This document shows positions 44,501 through 51,929 of a DNA stretch of 64,000 nucleotides, one piece after another. Under the pieces are notes generated by a model. It did no database searches and had not been told where the DNA came from. It saw only the letters and a program-made list of their open reading frames with translations. Each line of letters starts with the position of its first letter. The stretch's first letter is position 1. Origin of the DNA: Sphingomonas morindae (GTDB lineage: Bacteria > Pseudomonadota > Alphaproteobacteria > Sphingomonadales > Sphingomonadaceae); contig NZ_CP084931.1 of NCBI RefSeq assembly GCF_023822065.1, positions 372,001 through 436,000 on the forward strand, given 5' to 3'. A program made the translations under genes and the position numbers.

Positions 44501-44702
44501 CTATCCGAATGTCTTCTACCATGATATCCGGGCCACGGTGCAGGTGGACCGGCGCTTCAGCCTGTATGGCGGCGTCGACAATGCCACCGATCGCAAGCCG
44601 CCCTTCGGGCTGCTCGGCAATGCAACGGGCTATAATAACTTCGATACGATCTACGACAATGTCGGCCGCTTCTTCTATGTGGGCGCGCGCGTGAAGATCT
44701 GA
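41517..44702 (+). CDS. TonB-dependent receptor, esterase locus
   Basis: A 1061-residue receptor. Signal peptide ARLIVAALPLVLPVVVHAQ, a Pro/Ala/Gln linker, and a plug beginning about residue 80 with DQEIIVTGSHIARPTLRSP and containing LDLRSLGQSRTLVLVNGHRH and YGSDAMAGVVNFVLKQNFDG. The barrel ends in RFFYVGARVKI. No STN domain. The plug group differs from the other sugar-type receptors here: the LRSPIPVTTLSAADL start belongs to a branch with wide substrate range. Its cargo is unknown; the convergent esterases suggest an esterified ligand. The ATG at 41517 follows GGGAG. Confidence 0.92.
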   Translation: MLRFRSSFGRRARLIVAALPLVLPVVVHAQAPAPDPQSLDAPAPAAPAGTTPTQSTPGVAAGITGPAVQQQQAETSGRDQEIIVTGSHIARPTLRSPIPVTTLSAADLTRSGNTNLGDALVRLPALSTSFNQAGSTAFIGTSGLNILDLRSLGQSRTLVLVNGHRHITSQEGEFLVDINTIPNDLVDRVDVVTGGSSAAYGSDAMAGVVNFVLKQNFDGLSANAQGGVSSHHDRGNYKLSVTAGKNFAEGRGNIAGSFEYDSSSLVTYADRPGLTGAFAGRRQFQLVDDPTADNTNPDRVFLQGVRSLGYADGGNFTAYNGSSIRSCAGAPSTACLPNGFPRIFLFNSDGSLREANYGTDFRPVGSGNTLGGDGSTLNNTGTLQPSYKRYIANILGHFDVSEAFRPYFEGKFVRTQSFNQGTPTFSQGGDQGLDADGIPFAPTNYLSYTPIALDNAFLTPQARSVISGLLPAGANYFNLNRNNVDLGTRDEADRRDTWRVVVGAQGTFNDDWHYDVAFNYGHLKTRSTFYNNRIEQNFYNSIDAVRNAAGDIVCRINQASVTDPACAPIDLLGAFGSQQTAAQRQAALDYFNTTSYRRGAASELDITANITGDSSQLFELPGGPVRFSIGGEYRREKAHYAYDELVSSGQTFLNAIPDFRPPAFAVKEAYGELDLPVLKNIRFVDELSLNGAVRVSDFKGSAGTVYAYNAGGIYAPVSDVRFRVNYSRSVRAPTLGDLYASNSINYAGVDDPCDVNFINKGSSTRAANCAAAGVPAGFENAVTRSSRLQILSGGNPDLQVEKSRSWTYGVILQPRMIPGLVVTVDYYDIKINQVISSVDAQTILNGCYDAASLSNAFCSLINPRNGDGSFQQPALLQSSLNFAAERAKGIDLDVAYNHRFGADDNLALRFIGNWNRFRTDYPYVDDPSRPSPVKGTLGQPAFQFNANADYTHKKVTIGYTLRFLGKQSIASYETQHVVAGLDGTPYDPYYADRVNYPNVFYHDIRATVQVDRRFSLYGGVDNATDRKPPFGLLGNATGYNNFDTIYDNVGRFFYVGARVKI

Positions 44703-44722
44703 CGCGCGCACCCCCGCGCCAC

Positions 44723-44753
44723 GCCGCCCGCTCCGATCGGGGGTGGGCGGCGC
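44723..44753. terminator. Possible bidirectional terminator between TBDR and carboxylesterase genes
   Basis: CGCCGCCC ... GGGCGGCG is a perfect 8-bp inverted repeat with a 15-base loop that itself contains CCGATCGG. It lies 20 bases after the TBDR stop, between convergent genes. No T-run follows, so it is a candidate only. Confidence 0.35.
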
Positions 44754-44783
44754 GGCCGGGGACCCGCCATCGGCCGCGCCGGA

Positions 44784-46337
44784 TCAGCGCGGCGGCGGCA
44801 GCAGCGCGTCGAGCCGACGCAGCCGATCGAGCGCCAGCGGCGCGGCCGGCCGCGCCAGGCCCGCCCGGAACAGCAGCGCCGCGCCGTTCGCCCGATAGGC
44901 GGGCCAGCGCGCCAGCCCCGGCGCGTTCGGATCGCCGGTGCGGGCGAACTGCACCCAATAGCGTTGCATCCGCTCGGCCTGCGCGCGATCGGCGGCGGGC
45001 CAGCGCCCGGCCGGATCGTTATTGCCCCAGACATAGCCAAGCTCGTCCGAATGGATGGCGCCGGGCGTGCGGCGGCCATCCAGGCCGGGGGGCGGATTGT
45101 CGAACTGGTAGAGCCAGGCCGGCGCCGCGCCCGGGCGCCGCCGCGCCTCGGCGACGCTCCAGCTGCGCCAGCCGAAATCGGTATCGCTCAGCAGCGCGCG
45201 GGCGGCGGCGGTGGCATCGGCGCCGGCGGCGGGATAAAGCCGCGCCCAGGTGGCGGCGCGCGGCCCGAAGCGCGCGCGCAGCTGCGCGGCGAAGGCGGCG
45301 GCGCCGGTGCGCGGCACGAAGCGCGCCGCCTCGTCGCTGTTCCAGCCGAGCAGGATCGGCACGCCGAGATCGCGCCCCTGCCGGTAGCGCGCGGTGATGT
45401 CGCCGGGCACCAGCACGCCATCGATGCCGGGCGCGGTGACGCGGCGCGGCGCGGTGACGCTGGCGGCGACGATCGCGCGCACCGGCAGCGCGCGCAACGC
45501 CGCCGCCGTCGAGGCGCCGAGCCGCCGTCCGAAGGCGAGGCCGGCGGCCTCGGCGGCGGCGCGCGCGGCGGCGGGGCTGGCGCCATCGGGCAGATCGAGC
45601 GCCGAGGGGCTTTCGAAGATCGCTTTGGCGACCAGGCCGCGCGCCGCCGGCGCGGTGGTGACGAGCAGCGCCGAGCCCCCTCCGGCGGACTGGCCGAACA
45701 CGGTGATGTTGGCGGGATCGCCGCCGAAGCGCGCGATATTGGCGTGGACCCAGGCGAGCGCGGCGATCTGATCGCGCAGCCCGTAATTGCCGGAGACATG
45801 ATCCGCCGCCTCGGCGCTGAGCGCGGGATGGGCGAGATAGCCGAGCGCGCCGAGCCGGTAGTTGATCGTCACGATCACCACGCCGCGCCGCGCGAGCGCG
45901 GTGCCTTCATAGGTGGATTGCGAGCCGGCGCCGGCGGTATAGCCGCCGCCGTGCAGCCACAGCATCACCGGCAACCGCGCCGCCGGCTGGGCGCGCGGGG
46001 TCCAGATGTTGAGGGTGAGGCAATCCTCGCTCGTGGAGTCGAGATCATGGCCCGCCCAATCGACCGGCGCCTGCGGGCAGACCGGGCCGAAGCGCGTGGC
46101 ATCCCGCACGCCCGGCCAGGATGCGGGCGGCGCCGGCGGCCGCCAGCGACGCGCGCCGATGGGCGGGGCGGCATAGGGAATGGCCTTGAAGCGCAGCACG
46201 CCGCCGGCCGCCGTGCCGCGCACCAGGCCCTGCGCCACGCGCACGATCGGCGCGGCGGCGGCGGCGGGCGGCGCCGGTGGCGGCGGCGGGGCGGCGCCGG
46301 CCAGCGTGCCGGCGGCGAGCAGCAGCACGGCCTTCAT
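44784..46337 (-). CDS. Type-B carboxylesterase, secreted
   Basis: A 517-residue exported carboxylesterase (alpha/beta hydrolase, family related to acetylcholinesterase). Signal peptide MKAVLLLAAGTLAGAA then a proline-rich segment. The oxyanion motif LHGGGY is at 129-133, the nucleophile elbow FGQSAGGGSA with Ser217, the glutamate in LGWNSDEAAR, and the histidine in IHSDELGY. The EDCLTLNIW stretch is the type-B signature. It hydrolyses carboxyl esters in the periplasm or outside the cell. The ATG overlaps the preceding esterase stop by ATGA. A longer frame to 46367 is not used because the ATGA start gives the signal peptide. Confidence 0.88.
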   Translation of the reverse strand: MKAVLLLAAGTLAGAAPPPPPAPPAAAAAPIVRVAQGLVRGTAAGGVLRFKAIPYAAPPIGARRWRPPAPPASWPGVRDATRFGPVCPQAPVDWAGHDLDSTSEDCLTLNIWTPRAQPAARLPVMLWLHGGGYTAGAGSQSTYEGTALARRGVVIVTINYRLGALGYLAHPALSAEAADHVSGNYGLRDQIAALAWVHANIARFGGDPANITVFGQSAGGGSALLVTTAPAARGLVAKAIFESPSALDLPDGASPAAARAAAEAAGLAFGRRLGASTAAALRALPVRAIVAASVTAPRRVTAPGIDGVLVPGDITARYRQGRDLGVPILLGWNSDEAARFVPRTGAAAFAAQLRARFGPRAATWARLYPAAGADATAAARALLSDTDFGWRSWSVAEARRRPGAAPAWLYQFDNPPPGLDGRRTPGAIHSDELGYVWGNNDPAGRWPAADRAQAERMQRYWVQFARTGDPNAPGLARWPAYRANGAALLFRAGLARPAAPLALDRLRRLDALLPPPR

Positions 46338-47368
46338 GCGCCCGCCCCGCGCGGATAATCGCGCCACAGCCAGGCCAGCGCATCGGGCAGGGTCTGCGCG
46401 ATCACATCGCCATCGACATGGCCGGCATCGGCGGCGAGCAGCGCGCGCACGTCATAGCCCCGCGCGCGCAGCGCCGATACCAGCCGGGCATTGGCGAGCG
46501 GCCAATTATGGTAGGTCTCCTCCGGATCCTGCCAGTGGAGATCGCGCTCGCCCACTTCCATCCAGATGCGGATCGGCTTGCGCGGCTGGCCCGGCACGAG
46601 CCGCGCGGCATAGTCCCAGGCGCCGTGCGGGGTCGCGGGATCGGGCGGCGACGCCTGGTTCACGAAGGTGCCCGAATAGCTCAGCACCTTGCCGAACCAT
46701 TCGGGGTGGAACCAGGCCATGGTGAAGGCGGCGGCGGCGCCCGAACTGCCGCCCATGGTGGCGCGCCCGGCGGGATCGTCGGTGAAGCGCACGCCATAGA
46801 GGCGGGTAACGCGCGGCAGCACCTCCTGCTGCACGAATTCGGCGTAGCGCGGCGAGACGCTGTCATATTCGAGCCCGCGCTCTGAGCCCTGCGCATCGCC
46901 CCCGCCGGACTGGATCATCACCGCCACGATCGGCGGCACCCGGTGCGCGGCGATCAGCCCGTCGAGCGCGGCGGCGACGCGGGCGGCATAATCGCGCCCG
47001 TCCTGCACCACCAGCAGCGGCGCCGCCACGCCGGGCCGATAGCCCGCCGGAATATAGACGAAGACCTCGCGGCGATAGGGCCCCGGCACCGAGGTGTCGG
47101 CGAGCGGCGCGGCGACGCGATTGCCATAGGGGTCGCGGCGGCGGGTCGCCTCGCTGTCGCGCTGGCGGATGCCCGGAAAGAGGCGGCTCTCCTCGGATCG
47201 CATCAGGAAGCTACGCAGCACGCCGCGCGGCGCGGTGGCGCGCGGCGCCATCTCCGGCGCATCGCGATAGGGCGGCGCGATCCGCTCCATGATCGGCGGC
47301 GGCGGCGCGGCGGCGATCAGCCCCGCGCCGAGCAGCAGCATCCAGTCCGGCCGCGCGCCTGATCGCAT
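46334..47368 (-). CDS. Alpha/beta hydrolase esterase (esterase D / enterochelin esterase type)
   Basis: A 344-residue exported esterase of the putative-esterase fold that includes Fes, feruloyl esterases and mycolyltransferases. After a short N-terminal hydrophobic stretch (LLLGAGLIAAAPPPP) come VFVYIPAGY, PLLVVQDGRDY, and the nucleophile elbow ATMGGSSGAAAA (Ser208). The acid is in MEVGERDLHW and the histidine in DAGHVDGD. Two esterases coupled by ATGA and convergent with a TBDR suggest that the TBDR brings in an esterified ligand, such as a siderophore or an acylated oligosaccharide. The ATG at 47368 has GGGAGAGG upstream. Confidence 0.85.
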   Translation of the reverse strand: MRSGARPDWMLLLGAGLIAAAPPPPIMERIAPPYRDAPEMAPRATAPRGVLRSFLMRSEESRLFPGIRQRDSEATRRRDPYGNRVAAPLADTSVPGPYRREVFVYIPAGYRPGVAAPLLVVQDGRDYAARVAAALDGLIAAHRVPPIVAVMIQSGGGDAQGSERGLEYDSVSPRYAEFVQQEVLPRVTRLYGVRFTDDPAGRATMGGSSGAAAAFTMAWFHPEWFGKVLSYSGTFVNQASPPDPATPHGAWDYAARLVPGQPRKPIRIWMEVGERDLHWQDPEETYHNWPLANARLVSALRARGYDVRALLAADAGHVDGDVIAQTLPDALAWLWRDYPRGAGA

Positions 47369-47490
47369 CCTCCGCCTCTCCCCTTGGCCGCGTGGCGCGG
47401 CTGCGGGGATCATCCTGCGCGCCCGCGCGCCTTCTGCCAAGTGGTTGCGAACACATGAGAATGCGAAGGCACGCGGGGGGGCGGCGCCGG

Positions 47491-48591
47491 TCAGGCGAAA
47501 TCCTCGAAATCGGTCCGCAGCGCCGCCGCCGCCGCGCGCACCGGCGCGCGCAGCCAATCGGCATCGCGGCCCGCGACATCGGCGCGCACCGCCTCGAGGC
47601 GCGCGGCATCGCCGGCGTGGCAGCAGGCGATCTCGGCGCCCATCAGCCGCAGCATCGGCGCCGAGAAGAGCAGATCGCCGGCATCGCCGACCTCGACCTT
47701 GCGGCTGTTGGGCGAGAGGCGGCGCACCACCAGCCCATCCGCGACGCGGTAATGGGGATCGACCGCGCGGGTGGCGGCGCCCGCGATCGCCGCCGCGCGC
47801 GGCGGCTCGGTGCGCGCCTCGGCGAATTGCGTCCAGGCGGAGGGCAGGATCGGCTTGCACTCGCGCACCACCGGCGCGCCGCGCCACAGCGCGAGCGCGG
47901 CATAGCGCGGGCGGCCGAGACTGCCGGTGCCGGCGGTACGCGCGAAGGCGGCGAAGGCGAGGCCGGGCTCGGGCATGGCGGCGGCGAGGGCCGCGCGGTA
48001 GTGCGGCGGCACCGGCTCGTCGGCGCGGTCGAGCCGCGCCCACCATTTGGCGCGCGCCTTTTCGGGCAGGAGGATGGCTTCGCGCAGCCAGCCATGGTCG
48101 CGCTCGAGGATCACCGGCGCCGGCGCCGCCAGCCCTTCGGCATAGCCCTGCCAGATCGCCTTGCAGACCGGCCCCGCCGAGCCGGAGCCGTGGCCGAGCA
48201 GCGCGGAGACGGCGAGGCGGACCAGATCGAGCGGATAGGGCATGACCGCCGCCTCGTCGAAATCATTGACGCCCCAGACCAGGCGCCCCTCGGCGTCGCG
48301 CCAGGTGCCGAAATTCTCGAGATGCGTGTCGCCGATGGCGAGGATGGGGGGCGCGGTCATCAGCTCGGGCAGCAGCGTCGGCGCGCGTTCCGCCCAGCGC
48401 CAATAGCTGGCGCGCAGAAAGGGAAAGGCACCCTCGCGCATGCGATCATGCTTGGCGGCGAGATCGGCCGCGACCACCGCGCCCGGCAGCTGCGCCGCCA
48501 GCCAGGCTTCGTAGCGCCGCACCGATTCCGCGATCGGCGGCACGCCATCCGCCGCCGCCCGCCGTTCCTGGCCCGATCCGTCCACGCTCAT
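47491..48591 (-). CDS. DUF2252 family protein (aminoglycoside-phosphotransferase-like fold)
   Basis: A 366-residue soluble protein of the DUF2252 family, with the kinase-like fold: the FRASYWRW segment, then LAIGDTHLENFGTW and VNDFDEAAVMPYPLDLVRL, which match the catalytic loop HxxN and metal DFD of phosphotransferases (Asp-Thr-His-Leu-Glu-Asn; Asn-Asp-Phe-Asp-Glu). The function is unknown; the fold predicts ATP-dependent phosphorylation of a small molecule. The ATG at 48591 follows GGAGG with four bases spacing; an upstream frame start at 48627 is not supported. It is divergent from the entericidin-like gene 47 bases away. Confidence 0.85.
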   Translation of the reverse strand: MSVDGSGQERRAAADGVPPIAESVRRYEAWLAAQLPGAVVAADLAAKHDRMREGAFPFLRASYWRWAERAPTLLPELMTAPPILAIGDTHLENFGTWRDAEGRLVWGVNDFDEAAVMPYPLDLVRLAVSALLGHGSGSAGPVCKAIWQGYAEGLAAPAPVILERDHGWLREAILLPEKARAKWWARLDRADEPVPPHYRAALAAAMPEPGLAFAAFARTAGTGSLGRPRYAALALWRGAPVVRECKPILPSAWTQFAEARTEPPRAAAIAGAATRAVDPHYRVADGLVVRRLSPNSRKVEVGDAGDLLFSAPMLRLMGAEIACCHAGDAARLEAVRADVAGRDADWLRAPVRAAAAALRTDFEDFA

Positions 48592-48638
48592 GCAACCCTC
48601 CGCCGGCTCGCGCTTTTCACAGATCAAGGAGATTGAAG

Positions 48639-48779
48639 ATGCGCAAGACCAAGATGCTCACCCTCGGCCTCATGCTCGCGCCCGCGCTGCTCGCCGGGTG
48701 TAACACCGTGGCCGGCGCCGGCAAGGACGTGTCGTCGGCCGGGCGTGCCGTGACCGGCGCCGCCGAGCCGGTGCGCTGA
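48639..48779 (+). CDS. Entericidin-like small lipoprotein
   Basis: A 46-residue lipoprotein: MRKTKMLTLGLMLAPALLAG followed by the lipobox cysteine and NTVAGAGKDVSSAGRAVTG, the pattern of the EcnA/EcnB family. Family members are membrane-acting lipoproteins of a stress or toxin-antidote kind in enterics, but in sphingomonads they are usually single and stress-related. The ribosome-binding site AAGGAG is well placed. The PRC-barrel gene follows 36 bases after the stop. Confidence 0.85.
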   Translation: MRKTKMLTLGLMLAPALLAGCNTVAGAGKDVSSAGRAVTGAAEPVR

Positions 48780-48815
48780 CCCCCGCCCCCCGACCCTTCT
48801 AACCCGCGAGAGACC

Positions 48816-49202
48816 ATGGACGCCACCAGCGAACCCACCAGCCTGCTCGTCAATGCCCGCACCGACGGGCTCAAGGTGCGCACCCGCGACGGCGACGCGC
48901 TGGGCAGCGTGCATGCGCTGATGATCGACAAGCGCGCCGGCCAGACCCGCTTCGCGATCCTCGCGATCGGCGGCTTTTTGGGCATGAACAAGAGCTTCTA
49001 CCCACTGCCCTTCGAGCTGATGCGCTATGACGGCGCGGCCGACGATTATGTCGTCACGACCGATCGGCGGGTGTTGGAAGGCGGGCCGAGCTGGGCGAAC
49101 AACGCGCCGGACTTCAACCAGGCCTATGCCGACCGGGTCTCAAGCTATTACGGCGTGGCCTCCACCAACGTGGATGCCAGCGAGCCCGGTCCGACGCTCT
49201 AA
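48816..49202 (+). CDS. PRC-barrel domain protein
   Basis: A 128-residue cytoplasmic PRC-barrel protein, with the barrel at about 15-75 (VRTRDGDALGSVHALMIDKR, LAIGGFLGMNKSFYPLPFEL) and a tyrosine-rich tail. The PRC barrel is found in photosynthetic reaction-centre H subunits and RimM and binds RNA, proteins or pigments; stand-alone small forms are often stress-induced in alphaproteobacteria. It probably shares a transcript with the entericidin-like gene. Confidence 0.82.
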   Translation: MDATSEPTSLLVNARTDGLKVRTRDGDALGSVHALMIDKRAGQTRFAILAIGGFLGMNKSFYPLPFELMRYDGAADDYVVTTDRRVLEGGPSWANNAPDFNQAYADRVSSYYGVASTNVDASEPGPTL

Positions 49203-49292
49203 GCCACTCGAAAAGCACGATTATATCGCGGCTTGACGAATAGGATTGCGGCCGCCATCTCACCCCCCGGGCACAATTCCGGGGGGAATGGG

Positions 49293-49808
49293 ATGCGCGG
49301 CGGCTTCTGGGTGATGGCGATCTTCGCGACCGGCTGGGCGGTGGCGGGGCTGCACGCGGCGGGCTTTCCGCCGATCGCGCTGGCGGTGCCCGTGCTGATC
49401 TCGCTGCTGATCCTCGCCGCCGCGCATGCGCGCCCCCAGCCCGCGACCCAGGGCACGCCGCAGCGCGGCCGGACGATCGCGCGCTGGAGCCTGGTGGAGG
49501 GCGCGGCCATCGCCGCCGCCGCCATGCTCCTGCCGCGCCTGCACCATCGCGACGCGCTCTTCCCCGTGGTGGCGCTGATCGTGGGCGCGCATTTCCTGCC
49601 GCTCGCGCGCGCGCTGCCGGTGCGGCTCTACTATGCCACGGGCTTGGGGCTGATGCTGATCGGCCTGATCGGCTTCGCGCTGCCCGCGCCGATGCGGCCG
49701 CTGGCGGTGGGGCTGGGCGCGGCGGCGATGCTGTGGGGCACGGGGCTGGCGCGGCTGATCGCCCCCGCCGCCCCGACCGCGACCCAGGCCCCGACTGCGC
49801 CGGCCTGA
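49293..49808 (+). CDS. Small polytopic membrane protein of unknown function
   Basis: A 171-residue protein with about five hydrophobic helices (FWVMAIFATGWAVAGLHAAG, IALAVPVLISLLILAAAHA, EGAAIAAAAMLLPRL, LFPVVALIVGAHFLPLA, LGLMLIGLIGFALP). No conserved motif recognised. The ATG at 49293 has a GGGGGG upstream; a TTG at 49233 gives an unlikely N-terminus and is rejected. It stands alone. Confidence 0.6.
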   Translation: MRGGFWVMAIFATGWAVAGLHAAGFPPIALAVPVLISLLILAAAHARPQPATQGTPQRGRTIARWSLVEGAAIAAAAMLLPRLHHRDALFPVVALIVGAHFLPLARALPVRLYYATGLGLMLIGLIGFALPAPMRPLAVGLGAAAMLWGTGLARLIAPAAPTATQAPTAPA

Positions 49809-49845
49809 GCGCCGCCTGGCGCCCGGGCGCCGCGGGCGTGGCGGC

Positions 49846-50214
49846 TCAGCCCCGGCCGACCAGGGCGGCGAGGCGGCGCACCAGGGCCATCAGCACCAGC
49901 GGCTTCTGGAGGTGCGGCGCATCGCGATGGCGGGGATCGCGCTCCTCGGGATCATAGCCGCTGGCGAAGAGAAAGGGGATGGCGCGCAGGGCGAGCGCAT
50001 CGGCGACGGGATAGACCGGCTCGCCCGCGAGATTGACATCGAGCACCGCGACATCGGGCGCCGGGCCGGCGGCGAGGCAGGACAGGGCCGCCGCCACCGA
50101 GGGGGCCGCCGCGATCACCTCCGCGCCCTGCTCGACAAGCGCGCGCGACATCTGACGCGCGAGGATGAACTCATCCTCCACGATCAGCACGCGCACCCCG
50201 GCGAGCGCGCTCAT
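49846..50214 (-). CDS. Single-domain response regulator
   Basis: A 122-residue receiver with no output domain: acidic pocket VLIVEDEFILARQM, phosphoacceptor in VAVLDVNLAGEPVYP, switch threonine/serine region FLFASGYD, and the lysine in LQKPLVLM. It is encoded by a start codon that overlaps the stop of the HWE kinase gene (ATGA), so it is likely the partner of that kinase. Single-domain regulators of this type relay phosphate in alphaproteobacterial general stress or light pathways. The partner output is not in the window. Confidence 0.88.
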   Translation of the reverse strand: MSALAGVRVLIVEDEFILARQMSRALVEQGAEVIAAAPSVAAALSCLAAGPAPDVAVLDVNLAGEPVYPVADALALRAIPFLFASGYDPEERDPRHRDAPHLQKPLVLMALVRRLAALVGRG

Positions 50215-51803
50215 GCCGGCGCATCCGGCGCGGTGGCGGCGCGCGAGAGCGGCAGCTCGATGACGCAGCGCAGCCCGTCGGCGGCGAAGCCGAACTGGAC
50301 GCGCGCGCCCAGCTGATAGGGCACCGCCTCCTCGATCAGCTCGCGGCCCTGGCCGCTGCGGCCGGCATGATCGGGAATGCGCACGCCGCGCTCCGTCCAG
50401 CTGATGCGCAGCCAGGCGCGGGTGTCGCCGGCCGGCCGGAGCAGCTGCCAGGCGATGGCGAGCCGCGCGCCGGGCTGGCTGAGCGCGCCATATTTGGTGG
50501 CGTTGGTGATAAGCTCGTGGAGCGCGAGCGCGAGCGTCTGGATGCCGCTGGAGCGCAGCGCCACCGCCGGCGGACCATCCAGCGAGACGCGGCCATCCTC
50601 CTCGGGCAGCGCGCCGAAGGCGCTGAGTTCGGAGCGGAGCAGCTCGTCGAAGCCGATCCGCTCCAGCCCCTCGAGCCGGGAGAGGAGATTCTGCACGCGC
50701 GACAGCGCTGCGATCCGCGCCGAGAAGCTGGCGGCGAACGCCTCGAGCCCCGTGCTCGAGGCCAGCGTGCTCTCGGCGATCGCCTGCACCACGCCCATCA
50801 GGTTGCGCGTGCGGTGCTGAAGCTCGCCGATCAGCATCTGCAGCCGCTGCGCCGTCTCGCGCTCCTCGGTGACATCCTGGGTGATGCCGCCGATGCGGCG
50901 GACCACGCCATCGGCGTCGCGCAGCGGAAAGGCGGTGTTGCGGAACCAGCGCGTGCCGGTGCGGCCGGGCAGGCGGACGCGAAAGCTGTGCGTGCGCTGA
51001 TGGCCCTGGCGCACCTCGCGGATCGCATCGGCGGCGGCGGCGCGATCCTCGGCGACGATGGCCTCGATGATCGCCTCGATCCGCGCGGGATCGGACACGT
51101 CGCCGCCGCCGGCATCCTCGCCGAACAATTTGCGCAGCGGCGCGCCGAGAAACTCGAACTCGCGCGTCTCGACATTGCGCAGCCACAGAATGTCCGACGA
51201 CGCCTCGGCGAAATCGCGCAGCCGCGCCTCGCTGGCGCGGAGCGCGGCTTCCATGCGCCGGCGCTCGGTCGTCTCCTCCACCACCGCGCCGATGCCGACA
51301 ATCTCCGCGCCCGAGCGGATCGGGAAGAAATGCTCGGTCCAGCTGCGCGCGCGCGAGGGCGCGGCCGGGGTCTGGCCGAAGACCTCGACATCGTGCCAGG
51401 CCTCGCCGGTGGCGAGGATCTCGCGCCAGCGCGCCATCAGCGCGTCGAGCCCCTCGATCCCGGGCAGAAGCTCCTTGGGCGTGCGGCCGATATGCGCCTC
51501 GGGGCTGAGGCCGTTCATCTCCGCGAGGCTGGCATTGACGCGCACGAAGCGCAGATCGCGATCCCAGATGGCGAGGCCGAGCGGCGCGGCGCTGAACAGC
51601 GCATCGAGCGCGGCGGCGGGGCTGGGGGTGGTGGCGACCCGGCGATCGCGCAGCGCGTCGGTGACGGCGGCGCGCAGCGGCTCGGACCAATGCTCGACGG
51701 GGCCGAGCGGGGTGTGCGACCAATCGAACGCGATCACTGATCCGGCCCCGGCCGCTGCACGCCACACCCCTTGCGCGCCGAATGGCCGGCGCTTTTGTGC
51801 CAT
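50211..51803 (-). CDS. HWE-family PAS sensor histidine kinase
   Basis: A 530-residue soluble kinase. Two PAS domains (about 65-185 and 195-310), then an HWE-type kinase domain with the H-box MLIGELQHRTRNLMGVVQAI and the altered N-box LALHELITNATKYGALS plus the WTERG motif that defines the HWE group. HWE kinases lack the usual F box and are typical of alphaproteobacteria. The first PAS carries the segment VRVNASLAEMNGLSPE. No transmembrane helix. It ends in ATGA overlap with the receiver gene. Blue-light or redox sensing is possible, but the flavin-binding NCRFLQ motif of LOV domains is not seen. Confidence 0.9.
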   Translation of the reverse strand: MAQKRRPFGAQGVWRAAAGAGSVIAFDWSHTPLGPVEHWSEPLRAAVTDALRDRRVATTPSPAAALDALFSAAPLGLAIWDRDLRFVRVNASLAEMNGLSPEAHIGRTPKELLPGIEGLDALMARWREILATGEAWHDVEVFGQTPAAPSRARSWTEHFFPIRSGAEIVGIGAVVEETTERRRMEAALRASEARLRDFAEASSDILWLRNVETREFEFLGAPLRKLFGEDAGGGDVSDPARIEAIIEAIVAEDRAAAADAIREVRQGHQRTHSFRVRLPGRTGTRWFRNTAFPLRDADGVVRRIGGITQDVTEERETAQRLQMLIGELQHRTRNLMGVVQAIAESTLASSTGLEAFAASFSARIAALSRVQNLLSRLEGLERIGFDELLRSELSAFGALPEEDGRVSLDGPPAVALRSSGIQTLALALHELITNATKYGALSQPGARLAIAWQLLRPAGDTRAWLRISWTERGVRIPDHAGRSGQGRELIEEAVPYQLGARVQFGFAADGLRCVIELPLSRAATAPDAPA

Positions 51804-51929
51804 CCTAGCAGGTCCGCCGCCGCTGCCAAGCTAAGTGGCTATGATCTTGTCTTAATCAGCATCAGCGCCGGCGCGCTCGGGCGGCGCCGACGCTTGACCG
51901 TGGCGGCGGTCCGTATACGATATATCGCC

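Noticed and set aside
49233-49292. An upstream TTG start for the membrane protein, giving a GHNSGG-containing N-terminus
   Set aside because: No ribosome-binding site for the TTG; the ATG at 49293 has one and begins directly with a membrane helix.
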